Numbered from the stretch's first letter, positions 40,566-48,519 are shown. The stretch: DNA of 64,000 nt from Nocardia sp. MH4 (GCF_019266065.1 NZ_LPNR01000124.1:76580-140579); one strand, 5' to 3'. Numbers and translations: made by a program. The notes: generated from the sequence alone by a model not told the origin.

Positions 40566-40984
40566 TCCCCCATGATCCACGGCCGCCGTTCGTGGTGCCC
40601 GAGGGGCGGCTGGGACAGTCGAGAAATTGACGTATCACGGACTAATCACATGGAAGTAAAAGTTGATGTGTCAGCCGGTTCGGGAATGGGTACAGGGGTC
40701 CGGCAATGCTCCCGCAAACGTGAAGCTTCGCAAGCTTGGCAAACCCATATGAGAAAGCAAATTCTCATCCGCAAACTTGCGGAAGACCTGCTAGTGTTTC
40801 TTCCGCGGGGGCAGCCCCCGGAGGCGGAAACGCCTCGATGCGCTGGTTCGTGCCGGTCGGTTGCGCGCACCGTGTGGCAGTGCTCTGTGTGCCACGAAGT
40901 AACTCGTCGATCGCGCCGGATATCGGAATGTTGCAACGATTCCTGGAGTAATCCCGTTCTCGATCATGCAAAGGAGTAAGTGCC
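40566..40984 (+). other. Structured intergenic region before the DUF397 gene
   Basis: A 419-bp gap with lower GC than its surroundings. From 40723 to 40836 it has consecutive hairpins: AAGCTT/AAGCTT (40723-40737), a 7-bp stem (40749-40755 with 40762-40768), a 6-bp stem (40769-40774 with 40777-40782), a strong stem 40801-40811 with 40815-40819 plus 40824-40829, and an overlapping GAAA-tetraloop hairpin (40821-40826 with 40831-40836). The last two share bases and cannot form together. It may be the leader RNA of the DUF397 gene or an independent small RNA; I know of no matching family. An AAGGAG ribosome site is at about 40971. Confidence 0.45.
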
Positions 40985-41194
40985 GTGGAGGTTGATGTGA
41001 CGGACGCTGTGTGGCGGAAGAGCACCTACAGCGGACCCGATGGGAACTGCGTGGAAGTGGCCTTTCTCGCCGGCGGCGATGTCGCGGTCCGCGACACCAA
41101 GGATCGCGGTCGCGGTCCCGTGCTGGCCTTCGGACCGGGAGAGTGGCGCGCGTTCCTAGCCGACGTCACCGCGGGAGAGTTCGCGCGCGGCTGA
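40985..41194 (+). CDS. DUF397-family protein
   Basis: A 69-residue protein with the DUF397 signature: 'WRKSTYSGPDGNCVEVAF', then 'VAVRDTKDRGRGPVLAFGPG' and 'EWRAFLADVTAGEF'. GTG start with AAGGAG about 10 bp upstream. In actinomycetes these proteins normally follow, and probably interact with, an XRE/DUF5753 regulator (for example in WhiJ/BldB-type systems). No such regulator gene is next to this one, so it is an orphan copy. The two XRE genes about 1.5-2.5 kb away are not of the DUF5753 type by eye. Confidence 0.88.
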   Translation: MEVDVTDAVWRKSTYSGPDGNCVEVAFLAGGDVAVRDTKDRGRGPVLAFGPGEWRAFLADVTAGEFARG

Positions 41195-41281
41195 GCCGCA
41201 CCATGCGCCTCGAGAAGGCAGCACGGGCCCCGGGTCGGTAGGACTCGGGGCCTTCTCTGTGGCGTGGCCTATCGTGGCCGG

Positions 41282-42724
41282 ATGACCACGATGGCCGCGC
41301 GCGACGCGACGATGTTCTGGCTGTCGCGCCGCGGCGCCAATGACGTGTTCCTGCTCTACTGCTTCGCCGAAACCGGCAGCACCACAGACGAACTCCGCGC
41401 TTTCCTCGCCGCACGTTCGGCGCGTATTCCGGATCTGCGGATCCGGATTCGGGAGATTCCGGGCAACCTCGACTATCCGCGGTGGGAACCCGCCGAATTC
41501 ACCGCCCAGCAATTCGTCACGCATCGTCCCAGCGGGCTCGGCTGGCCCGCGCTGCTCGACCGTGTCGGCGAACTGCTGGGTACCGGTGTGAACGGCACCG
41601 AAAGTCCTTGGCGTGTCCATGTTTTCCGCGATGTGCGCGACGCGCCCGCGTCGGCGGGGCCCGTGCTGGTCGTCGTGCTACAGATATCGCACGCCCTGGC
41701 CGACGGCACCAGAGCCGCCGCTGTCGCGCGTTCGCTGTTCGCTCCGGCGCCGGTGGGCGAAGTTATCCCCAGCTCTCCCGGTGTACCTGTGGACAACTCG
41801 GAAGATCCCCCGGTCGAGCCTGTGAAAACTCCTGCACGGCCTGTGGATTACTGGGGACAAATCTGTGCATGGGGTACCGACGCGAGAGTCGCTGGGGTGC
41901 TGAGGTTTCCCCGGCAGCTGGTGACCACCGCGCGCCGGGGACGTGCGGCGCACCGGGCCCAGCGCGAGCTCGCGGACCGCACCGCGGCGGGGAAGGTGCC
42001 CGCGCCGACCAAGGGTTTCGCGCCGAACGCGCTCAATCCGAGCGCTCCGGTCGGGGTATTCGACCATCGGGTTCGCATGCTCGTCGTCGACGCCGAACGC
42101 ATCCGCGTGCCCGGCCGCACCGTGACAGTCGTTGCCCTGACAGCGATTTCTCGCGCGCTCATCACCTACCTGGCCGAGATCGGCGACCGCCCCGACCGGC
42201 TCGGCACCGCCCTGCCGATGGCATTGCCCGGCACGGCCGCGGCGCACAACCACTACCGCGGCCTGTCGATCGATCTGCACATCGACGAACCCGACCTCGC
42301 CCTCCGCGCCGGGCTGATCGCCGCCGACCTCGCGACCCGCCGCGAGCGCGCGCTGAATCCACTGCTCGCCGTGCAGGATCGGGTCGGCGCGACGGTCCCG
42401 GCGGTCTTCGCCGCCCGCGACGTGGCCAGGGCCGACCTGGACGGCGTGCCCGCCGCGCTGGACGGCAACACCGTGGTCTCCAGCGTGTACCGCGGCGCCG
42501 CCGATCTCGCGTTCGCCGGTGCTCCTGTCCTGTTCACCGGCGGTTTCCCCGCGCTCGGCACCGTCATGCATCTGACCCACGGCGTGCACGGCATCGGCGA
42601 AACCATCGCGCTGTCGGTGCATGCGGACGCCCGGGTCCTGCCCAATCCGGATCGCTATCTCGCCCTGCTCGCCGATTCGCTGGACGCGGTGGTGGCGTCG
42701 CACCGCGAGGCGAGCGGGGTCTAG
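41282..42724 (+). CDS. Wax ester synthase / diacylglycerol acyltransferase-like protein
   Basis: A 480-residue protein of the condensation-like acyltransferase fold used by WS/DGAT enzymes. The catalytic motif HHxxxDG appears as 'QISHALADGTRAA' (about residues 138-150): the first His is Ser, but the second His and the Asp are kept. Other similarities are the N-terminal 'MTTMAARDATMFWLS', the 'PWRVHVFRDVRD' stretch, and C-terminal 'GAPVLFTGGFPALGTVMHLT' and 'LSVHADARVLPNPDRYLALL'. Storage triacylglycerol or wax ester synthesis from acyl-CoA is the family role; the changed motif makes activity uncertain. ATG at 41282. Its stop overlaps the stop of the convergent XRE gene. Confidence 0.8.
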   Translation: MTTMAARDATMFWLSRRGANDVFLLYCFAETGSTTDELRAFLAARSARIPDLRIRIREIPGNLDYPRWEPAEFTAQQFVTHRPSGLGWPALLDRVGELLGTGVNGTESPWRVHVFRDVRDAPASAGPVLVVVLQISHALADGTRAAAVARSLFAPAPVGEVIPSSPGVPVDNSEDPPVEPVKTPARPVDYWGQICAWGTDARVAGVLRFPRQLVTTARRGRAAHRAQRELADRTAAGKVPAPTKGFAPNALNPSAPVGVFDHRVRMLVVDAERIRVPGRTVTVVALTAISRALITYLAEIGDRPDRLGTALPMALPGTAAAHNHYRGLSIDLHIDEPDLALRAGLIAADLATRRERALNPLLAVQDRVGATVPAVFAARDVARADLDGVPAALDGNTVVSSVYRGAADLAFAGAPVLFTGGFPALGTVMHLTHGVHGIGETIALSVHADARVLPNPDRYLALLADSLDAVVASHREASGV

Positions 42725-43191
42725 TCGCGCTTCCTGGTCAGTTCGACGCCGACGGCGCGCAAGGCGGAACGCAGCGCGGTGGCGGCGTCGGTGCCCGCGG
42801 CCTCGCCTTCCATCAGGCCGTCGATGCGGAACGGGCAGAAGTAGCCGGTTCCGTTGTCGCCCTGGTGTGGTCGGTCGATCTCGATGAGCGGCCGGGTCGC
42901 GCCGTTTCTCGTCGCTATCGCGTCGGCGAGGGCGGCGTCGGCCGCGCGTGGATCACGGCGCCGGGTGCCGGGGAGCGCGGGGGCCGACTGGGCGTGCACC
43001 CGCTCGTACCAGTCGATCACCTCGGATGGCGCTGCGCGCGTGCCGGTTTCGTAGTGGCCGAGGGCCGCGCGACTGTACGGGACGCGGGTGGCCAGCGCGG
43101 TCAGGGATAGTCCGGCTTCCTCGCGGAGCTGTCGTAACCGTGCCCCGACGACGGTGGTCTCGCCGTTCCCCTGCTCGCCCCGACTGGACAT
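42721..43191 (-). CDS. XRE-family (HTH) regulator, short
   Basis: A 156-residue protein. A Cro/C1-type HTH spans about residues 17-62: 'GARLRQLREEAGLSLTALAT', 'RVPYSRAALGHYETGTRAAP' and 'SEVIDWYERV'. The remainder ('DRPHQGDNGTGYFCPFRIDG' and a helical end) is not a domain I can name. ATG at 43191; a GTG two codons upstream is possible. Tail-to-tail 4-bp stop overlap with the acyltransferase gene. Divergent from the small membrane protein at 43335, with paired direct repeats between. Confidence 0.82.
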   Translation of the reverse strand: MSSRGEQGNGETTVVGARLRQLREEAGLSLTALATRVPYSRAALGHYETGTRAAPSEVIDWYERVHAQSAPALPGTRRRDPRAADAALADAIATRNGATRPLIEIDRPHQGDNGTGYFCPFRIDGLMEGEAAGTDAATALRSALRAVGVELTRKRD

Positions 43192-43209
43192 GGACACACC
43201 GTAGCGAAC

Positions 43210-43227
43210 TGTAGACGTTTGTAGACG
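43210..43227. promoter_or_regulatory. Tandem direct repeats, operator candidate
   Basis: Two copies of TGTAGACG start exactly 10 bp apart (43210-43217 and 43220-43227), one helical turn, in the divergent region 19 bp upstream of the XRE gene start. A site for that regulator is plausible. Confidence 0.4.
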
Positions 43228-43334
43228 CTTTTTGCTGTCCAAAAGGTCTTGACGACGACCATACTTTGCTGCGGTGGCTTCGACACCACCATACCGCGCC
43301 ACCCGTGCAGCACCGACTGGTTCGGAGGGGACAG

Positions 43335-43619
43335 ATGGACATCTACCTGTGGATTGCTGTGGGACTGTTCGTGTTCGGAGCGCTGACCCGCTACCTGTTC
43401 CTGCTACCGCCCGTGGAGCCGGGGCGGCCGACCGTCGGCGACATCCGCCGCCGGCTTCAGGCCGAGCGCGAACTCCCCGGCCACGACTCGACGGTGCCGT
43501 CGGTGCGGACCAGTTCCGACAGGAGCTTCTCGGCGTCGGACTTCTCCCTGGCCAGCGCGCTCCAGCCGCGGACCACACCGTCGGGGCCGGACTTCGTCGT
43601 CCACGAGCCGACCGCATGA
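43335..43619 (+). CDS. Small single-pass membrane protein, overlapping a convergent regulator gene
   Basis: A 94-residue protein with a good GGAGGGG ribosome site 5 nt before ATG 43335. It has one N-terminal helix (MDIYLWIAVGLFVFGALTRY, residues 1-20) and a polar, Ser-rich tail without a known domain. Its last 163 bases lie opposite the 3' end of the XRE gene at 43457, so the two genes overlap extensively tail to tail. Codon bias is maintained on the plus strand through the overlap, but the same bases also code on the minus strand, so the true extent of this gene is less certain than its start. Confidence 0.55.
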   Translation: MDIYLWIAVGLFVFGALTRYLFLLPPVEPGRPTVGDIRRRLQAERELPGHDSTVPSVRTSSDRSFSASDFSLASALQPRTTPSGPDFVVHEPTA

Positions 43620-44101
43620 GCGCCCTGGGGGTGCAGCGAGTAGTAGATGGTGCCGATCGGCCGCGCGACATCCATGCCACGCACCCAGCCGGTGAGCGCG
43701 TCGCCGTCCCACACCCGCATCTCGCCGCGCATCTGCGCGGACGGGTCATCGTGCGCCGCAGCGGATTCGGCGGCCGAGTCGATGAGCAGGTGGTCGCCCT
43801 CGTGCCGGATCGTCACCGGCGTTACCTCGACCTCGTCGCCGTGGTTTGCCGCTTTCTGCCAGGCTGCCCACCAGCGGCCCGCCAGATCGATCCGGTTGTC
43901 GACGATGCCCGCCAGCTCCGCGAGCGAGATCTGCAGCGCGTCGGCCAGCCGGATCGCCACCGGCAGCGTCGGCGACTGTTCCTCCGATTCGTACCGGGTG
44001 ATCTGCCGCGAGCTCACCCCGATCGCGGTCGCGAGCGCGGGCTGCGAGAGCCCGAGCAACCGCCGCCGCTCCTGGATCACCTTCCCCGTCCCGGTGTTCA
44101 T
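43457..44101 (-). CDS. XRE-family (HTH) regulator with C-terminal sensor-like domain
   Basis: A 214-residue regulator from ATG 44101. The HTH is at about residues 6-60: 'KVIQERRRLLGLSQPALATA', 'IGVSSRQITRYESEEQSPTL' and 'PVAIRLADALQISLAELAGI'. The C-terminal 130 residues begin 'LAGRWWAAWQKAANHGDEVE' and include 'MRVWDGDALTGWVRGMDVAR' and 'GTIYYSLHPQGAHAVGSWTT', a beta-rich domain seen in several actinomycete XRE proteins that probably binds a ligand. The last 54 residues overlap the convergent small membrane protein gene. Confidence 0.85.
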   Translation of the reverse strand: MNTGTGKVIQERRRLLGLSQPALATAIGVSSRQITRYESEEQSPTLPVAIRLADALQISLAELAGIVDNRIDLAGRWWAAWQKAANHGDEVEVTPVTIRHEGDHLLIDSAAESAAAHDDPSAQMRGEMRVWDGDALTGWVRGMDVARPIGTIYYSLHPQGAHAVGSWTTKSGPDGVVRGWSALAREKSDAEKLLSELVRTDGTVESWPGSSRSA

Positions 44102-44143
44102 ACAGTCATCGCCTCCATCGCCGGCCCCTACCGTCACACCCTG

Positions 44144-44362
44144 CTGGACACATCCGCACCAGACCCGCCCACATCGCGGGCCGCCATCCGTGGTCGCGAA
44201 GACCGCTGGCGCGCCGCGCATGCCGACTGCGTGGCCGATTCTCCCATCTTCTCGCTTCAGCAGGCTCGTTTCGTGCTGACTCAGCACGACGGCTGCGGTC
44301 CGCGCTGCCTCCAGCACCTGGCGGCCACGGCCTACAGCACCGGACTGATCGAGGACATCTGA
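44144..44362 (+). CDS. Small protein of unknown function, start uncertain
   Basis: A frame ending in TGA at 44362 with strong G/C third-position bias over its last 65 codons, which reads 'SRAAIRGREDRWRAAHADCV', 'ADSPIFSLQQARFVLTQHDG' and 'CGPRCLQHLAATAYSTGLIE'. A C-x-x-x-C pair and 'RFVLTQHDGC' recall short conserved proteins that flank XRE genes in Nocardia. There is no ATG, GTG or TTG in frame near the likely 5' end; a CTG at 44144 would give 72 residues, and an internal GTG gives only 46. Reported on codon bias alone. Confidence 0.4.
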   Translation: MDTSAPDPPTSRAAIRGREDRWRAAHADCVADSPIFSLQQARFVLTQHDGCGPRCLQHLAATAYSTGLIEDI

Positions 44363-44375
44363 GACCGGCCGCGAC

Positions 44376-45896
44376 ATGACGAGCGACACGTTGACGAACT
44401 CGTTGCGAGACGGCGAACCCGCCTCGAACGCCGTTACCGTCGAAGGTATGAGTGCGGACCCGGCATCGGAAAGCGACGGCGACACGATTACCGAACGCCC
44501 AGCTCTGCGCCCGCGCTGGCGGCTGCGCCGCCCGTTCGTCCTGCCCTCACAGCGTGCGACGGCCGACAACATCACCATGGCCCCCACCCCGCTGCAGCCG
44601 ATCGACCTCACCGACGACGCCGAGGTGTCGCAGGTGCTCGATCTGGCCGTGCGGGTGGGGGAGGTGGTGCTGGCCGCCGGCACCGGTGTCATCGACACCT
44701 CGGCCCAGGTCCGCTTCATCGCCTCCACCTACGGCCTGGACAAGTGCGATATCGACGTCACCTTCGACGCGATCCGTATCTGGGCCGATCGCGGCCCGCG
44801 GTTGCCCCCGGCCAGCGATATGCGGGTGGTGAAGTACCGCTCGCTCGACTTCACCCGGCTGGCCGCGGTCGACCGGCTGACCCGGCGGATCCGCAGCCAG
44901 GTCGTCCCCGTCGACCAGGCGCACGCCGCGCTGGACGAGATCGTCTCCGGGGCGCACCCGTATCCGCGCTGGGTGTCGACCATGGGCTGGTCGCTGCTGG
45001 CGGCGGCGATCGCGGTGCTGCTCGGTGGCGGCGCGCTGCTGGCCGTCATCAGTTTCGCGACCACGGCGCTGATCGACGTCGTCAACCGGGCGCTGCACCA
45101 GCTCGGTCTGCCGATCTTCTTCCAGCATCTGGTCGGTGGTGTCATCGCCGCCACGCCCGCCATCGCGTTGGCGGCGGTCAGCGATCACTGGCGGGCCGAC
45201 GCCGCGCTGATCGTCGCCGCGGGCATCACGGTGCTGTTGTCGGGGCAGCAGTTGGTCGGTTCGGTGCAGGACGCCATCACCGGCGCGCCGATCACGGCGG
45301 CGGCGCGCATGCTCGAGGTGGTGATGATGACCGGCGGCATCGTCGCCGGTATCGGCCTGGCGCTGCGAATCTCGACGATGCTCGGGATCGCCGTGCCCGA
45401 GATCGCCGCGAGCGCGGGCCGCGACACCGAGTATCTGGCGATCAAACTGAGCGCCGGTGCGGTGGCCGCGATCGCCTTCGCGATGGCCTGTTACGCCGAA
45501 CGCCGGGCGTTGTTCGCGGCCGGGTTGAGCGGCGCGGCGGGCACGGTGGCCTACCTGGTCGCCCAGGACATCGGGTTCGGTCCGGTGGTCGCGTCCGGGA
45601 TGGCGGCCACGCTGATCGGCCTGGCCGGTGGTCTGATGGCGCGCCGGGCGCTCACCCCGCCGCTGGTCGTCGCGGTCGCGGGCATCACGCCGCTGCTGCC
45701 GGGTCTGAAGGTGTACCGCGGCCTGTACGCCCTGCTCGAGGACGAGACCCTGCTCGGTTTCGGGCAGATCCTCGGCGCGTTCGGTGTCGGGTGCGCACTG
45801 GCGGCCGGCGTCATCCTGGGTGAATGGTTCGACCGCTTGCTCAGCCGCCGTGGCGCGCCGCGCGACTTCGACCCGACCTACACCAGCGATCGCTGA
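44376..45896 (+). CDS. Threonine/serine exporter family protein (ThrE type)
   Basis: A 506-residue membrane protein. A 70-residue charged leader precedes the ThrE cytoplasmic domain: 'VLDLAVRVGEVVLAAGTGVI', 'DKCDIDVTFDAIRI' and 'LTRRIRSQVVPVDQAHAALD' (about residues 85-190). About ten helices follow, from 'MGWSLLAAAIAVLLGGGALL' to 'GFGQILGAFGVGCALAAGVI', combining the DUF1212 and DUF3815 halves in one chain as in Corynebacterium ThrE. Family role: proton-coupled export of L-threonine and L-serine. Starts at ATG 44376; an in-frame ATG at 44448 is also possible. Confidence 0.88.
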   Translation: MTSDTLTNSLRDGEPASNAVTVEGMSADPASESDGDTITERPALRPRWRLRRPFVLPSQRATADNITMAPTPLQPIDLTDDAEVSQVLDLAVRVGEVVLAAGTGVIDTSAQVRFIASTYGLDKCDIDVTFDAIRIWADRGPRLPPASDMRVVKYRSLDFTRLAAVDRLTRRIRSQVVPVDQAHAALDEIVSGAHPYPRWVSTMGWSLLAAAIAVLLGGGALLAVISFATTALIDVVNRALHQLGLPIFFQHLVGGVIAATPAIALAAVSDHWRADAALIVAAGITVLLSGQQLVGSVQDAITGAPITAAARMLEVVMMTGGIVAGIGLALRISTMLGIAVPEIAASAGRDTEYLAIKLSAGAVAAIAFAMACYAERRALFAAGLSGAAGTVAYLVAQDIGFGPVVASGMAATLIGLAGGLMARRALTPPLVVAVAGITPLLPGLKVYRGLYALLEDETLLGFGQILGAFGVGCALAAGVILGEWFDRLLSRRGAPRDFDPTYTSDR

Positions 45897-45897
45897 A

Positions 45898-46320
45898 CTA
45901 CGTCTGGACGAGGGTGCGCGGCCCGTCGGCCGCCGTCTCGGCGGGCGCGGGGTCCTGCACCCGCGGTTTGCCCGCGGCCCAGCGCATCTGGCTGCGCGCC
46001 GCGGGGGCCTCGGTCGAGGCGGGGATCACGAGCAGCGCCAGGTCGGCGCCGTTGCTGCCGACCAGGTGCATGATGCGCGAGGCAGGCTCGGCCGACGTCG
46101 CGGATTCGGTGGCATGCCAATCGAATCCGAGCCGGGCCAGCTTGCCGATCCGCGGCGAGACGGCCTGCACCAGCTGGTGCAGTTCGGTCATCGGCTGGTC
46201 GGTACGGGGCCACCAGGCGCCGTCGATCGGGCCGGTGATGGCATGTCGCTCACGCAGCATCAGCCGGATCGGCCCGGCCGCGTCGCGGCCGATGCTCGTG
46301 GTCTGAGGTGAGGTATTCAC
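45898..46320 (-). CDS. DUF5994-family protein
   Basis: A 140-residue protein from GTG 46320, with AGGAAG about 10 bp before it. Typical DUF5994 stretches are 'RLMLRERHAITGPIDGAWWP' (residues 19-38), 'ELHQLVQAVSPRIGKLARLG', 'RIMHLVGSNGADLALLVIPA' and the C-terminal 'QMRWAAGKPRVQD'. Members are actinomycete proteins of unknown function, often several per genome. Convergent with the ThrE gene with only 1 bp between stops. Confidence 0.85.
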   Translation of the reverse strand: MNTSPQTTSIGRDAAGPIRLMLRERHAITGPIDGAWWPRTDQPMTELHQLVQAVSPRIGKLARLGFDWHATESATSAEPASRIMHLVGSNGADLALLVIPASTEAPAARSQMRWAAGKPRVQDPAPAETAADGPRTLVQT

Positions 46321-46579
46321 TACGAGTTTTCTTCCTGAAGTCTGGGGGCGCGGTCGAAGAACAATCGACCGGCGCACGCCGTCCGTTTACGGACGGGCAC
46401 TGGGGTTGGGTACCCACTCCGCTGTGTCGGCACGCACACATCTGGGACGGCGGCGACACCGGCGGGTGGGTGGTGGGGGTTTCCCGCACCATCGGGGCTT
46501 CACTCTACGGAAGCCCACCGACAGATCCACCGATTAAACGAACAGGGCCCCGACCGGCGAACCGATCAGGGCCCTGCTG

Positions 46580-46667
46580 TGGCGGAGGATAGGGGATTTG
46601 AACCCCTGAGGGCGTTAACCCAACCCGCGTTCCAGGCGAGCGCCATAGGCCACTAGGCGAATCCTCC
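46580..46667 (-). tRNA. tRNA-Ser (anticodon GGA)
   Basis: A complete 88-nt class II tRNA on the minus strand with encoded CCA: acceptor GGAGGAT/ATCCTCC, anticodon loop CTGGAAC with anticodon GGA, long variable arm, and GGTTCAAATCC T-loop. Decodes UCC/UCU. Confidence 0.96.
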
Positions 46668-46740
46668 GTGGAGCAGCATAGCGGTCCCGGTGCCCCGGTG
46701 TAAAAACGGGTCGGGTCGGTCAGGGCGGTTGAGGAGACTA

Positions 46741-46752
46741 TACGGCTCCGTA
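46741..46752. promoter_or_regulatory. Short palindrome upstream of a TetR gene
   Basis: TACGGCTCCGTA (5-2-5 palindrome) lies 62 bp before the TetR start, a plausible autoregulatory operator core. Confidence 0.4.
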
Positions 46753-46814
46753 CACTGAGTGCTCGGGCCGCTCATCCGCTGGTCCGGCCGAGCCGATATG
46801 AGGTGGAACACGTC

Positions 46815-47366
46815 GTGGGTACCGCGCGCACACCCCGGGAGCGCTGGGTGGAGGAAGGCCTGCTGGTGCTGGCCGCCGCCGGTGTGGACGCGGTGCGGGT
46901 CGAGGCGCTGGCCAAGCGCATCGGCGTCACCAAGGGCGGGTTCTACGGCTATTTCGCCGACCGGGAGGCGCTGCTCGTCGCGATGCTCGAGCAGTGGGAG
47001 CGGGAGGCGGTCGACCAGGTGCTCGAACAGGTCGAGCACGCGGATGACCCGAAAGCGCGGGCCCGGCTGGCGGGCGTGCTCACGTTCTCCAGCGACCGGC
47101 TGCTGCCCATCGACCTCGCGATCCGTGACTGGGCCCGCCGCGACGCAGACGTGGCCGAGCGGCTACGGCGGGTCGACAATCGCCGAATGGCGCTGTTGCG
47201 CGAGACGATCGGCGCCTTCTGCGCCGACCCCGATGAGGTCGAAGCCCGCAGCCTGCTCGCCTTCTGCGCGGTGATCGGCAAGCACTTCCTCGCCGCCGAC
47301 CACGAGGGCCGCACCCGCAACCAGGTGCTGGCCCGCGCCGCGGACCTGCTGTTCGAGCGGCGCTGA
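46815..47366 (+). CDS. TetR-family transcriptional regulator
   Basis: A 183-residue regulator from GTG 46815, chosen because GAGGTGG lies 8 nt before it; an upstream GTG at 46803 is in frame. The HTH occupies about residues 6-55: 'RERWVEEGLLVLAAAGVDAV', 'RVEALAKRIGVTKGGFYGYF' and 'ADREALLVAMLEQWERE'. The sensing domain is helical, with 'IDLAIRDWARRDADVAERLR' and 'FCAVIGKHFLAADHEG'. No divergent partner; only its own gene is an evident target. Its stop is 1 bp from that of the convergent gene at 47368. Confidence 0.9.
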   Translation: MGTARTPRERWVEEGLLVLAAAGVDAVRVEALAKRIGVTKGGFYGYFADREALLVAMLEQWEREAVDQVLEQVEHADDPKARARLAGVLTFSSDRLLPIDLAIRDWARRDADVAERLRRVDNRRMALLRETIGAFCADPDEVEARSLLAFCAVIGKHFLAADHEGRTRNQVLARAADLLFERR

Positions 47367-47367
47367 G

Positions 47368-48327
47368 TTACTTCTTCAGTCCCGTGAGCGCCTTCTGCGC
47401 CTGGGCTTTCGCGACCGTGGCGACCTCGTCGGTGTTGATGGTCTCGCCTTCGGCCCGCGAGAGAGTGATCTGGACCTTGACCGAGACGTTGCTGTCGGCG
47501 ACGCCGACGGTGTAGGTCAGCCGCGGCCCGACGACATCGCGGGTCTCGGATTTCCAGTAGCCCTGCGAGCCGATCCCGCTGACCTCACCCGACGCCAGAC
47601 CCGAACCCGAAGTGCCGGTGTCGTATTCCTTCCATCGGGTGTAGGAGGGGTCGCCGTAGGCGTCGTTGAATTCGACGTCCAGCTCGATCCTGGCGTCGTT
47701 GGTCTGGTATTTGCTGCGGGCCGACTTGCTCGAGTAATCGGCGGTGCACGACAGCCTGCCGCCGGTGGAACTGGTCGGCTGGGTTTCCTTGTGCTCCGGG
47801 CTGCCCTTGGGGTCCGAGGACCACTTCTTCAGCACCGTCGGGTCGATGAGCGAGCACGCGTTGGAGACCGAGGCCATCGTGTAGTCGCCCTCCATCTTCT
47901 TCTTGCGGTCGTTCTCCATCGACGTCAGCGGGTCGGACGGGTCGTCGCGGGTGGCGACCGCGACCCCGACCACCCCGATGCTGACCACCGCGAGCAGGCC
48001 GACGACACCGGCGATGATCAGCCCGTTCTTGTTGCCGGGAGGTCGGGGCGGCATCGCGTAGGCGGGCTGCTGATAGCCGGGCGCGTTGTACGGGGGAGTG
48101 GGCTGCGGCGGATAACCGGCCTGCGGCATCGACGGAGCGGACGGATAGGGCCCGTAGCCGGGCTGACCCTGCGCCGGAAAACCGAATCCCGGTTGCGGCT
48201 GCTCGGGCCCCGCCGCCGGATTGAACACAGTGGGATCGGCGCCCGCGTTCGTCGGCGTCGACCACCAGTGCACGGTCGGATCGGACTGTCCAGGCTGATC
48301 GCCGGATCCCTGCTGCGAATTCGTCAT
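47368..48327 (-). CDS. Membrane-anchored exported protein with Pro-rich N-terminus
   Basis: A 319-residue protein. The first 100 residues are Pro/Gly/Tyr/Gln-rich; a single helix follows at about 105-128 (NGLIIAGVVGLLAVVSIGVV), then a soluble domain of about 190 residues with two or three Cys ('SVSNACSLIDPTVLKKWSSD' and 'GGRLSCTADYSS') that likely sit outside the membrane. The second half contains 'VEFNDAYGDPSYTRWKEYDT' and 'GPRLTYTVGVADSNVSVKVQ'. This plan is common in Nocardia and mycobacterial envelope proteins, including LpqN/DUF3558-like lipoproteins, but no family can be assigned firmly. ATG 48327 follows GAGGGGG. Confidence 0.7.
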   Translation of the reverse strand: MTNSQQGSGDQPGQSDPTVHWWSTPTNAGADPTVFNPAAGPEQPQPGFGFPAQGQPGYGPYPSAPSMPQAGYPPQPTPPYNAPGYQQPAYAMPPRPPGNKNGLIIAGVVGLLAVVSIGVVGVAVATRDDPSDPLTSMENDRKKKMEGDYTMASVSNACSLIDPTVLKKWSSDPKGSPEHKETQPTSSTGGRLSCTADYSSKSARSKYQTNDARIELDVEFNDAYGDPSYTRWKEYDTGTSGSGLASGEVSGIGSQGYWKSETRDVVGPRLTYTVGVADSNVSVKVQITLSRAEGETINTDEVATVAKAQAQKALTGLKK

Positions 48328-48431
48328 CTTCGGCCCCCTCCGGTTTTCGATACGGGTTCGCCCCGTCGATTCGTCGCGATCGTATCGACCCCCCGCTGCG
48401 GAGGGCACATCGAACCGCTACACTGGCCGAC

Positions 48432-48519
48432 GGATCCCGCGCGGCGCGCATCCTGTGAACTCCCCCAGGGCCGGAAGGCAGCAAGGGTCAACGGGCTCTG
48501 CCGGGTGCGCGGGGTCCCC
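48432..48519 (+). ncRNA. ffs: Signal recognition particle RNA, small bacterial (4.5S-type)
   Basis: The conserved apical region of SRP RNA is present: 'CAGGGCCGGAAGGCAGCAA' with the GGAA-type tetraloop, the asymmetric internal loop, and flanking arms that pair (GCGCATCC with GGGTGCGC, then GGATCCC with GGGGTCC). It binds Ffh and guides membrane proteins to the translocon. Ends are set by the outer stem and are approximate. A competing hairpin GGTCCCC/GGGGACC (48513-48535) after it probably terminates transcription. dnaX lies 12 kb further on. Confidence 0.9.

Noticed and set aside
41788..41850. DnaA-box-like 9-mers in the acyltransferase gene
   Set aside because: They lie within coding sequence and the second is imperfect; no independent reason to assign function.
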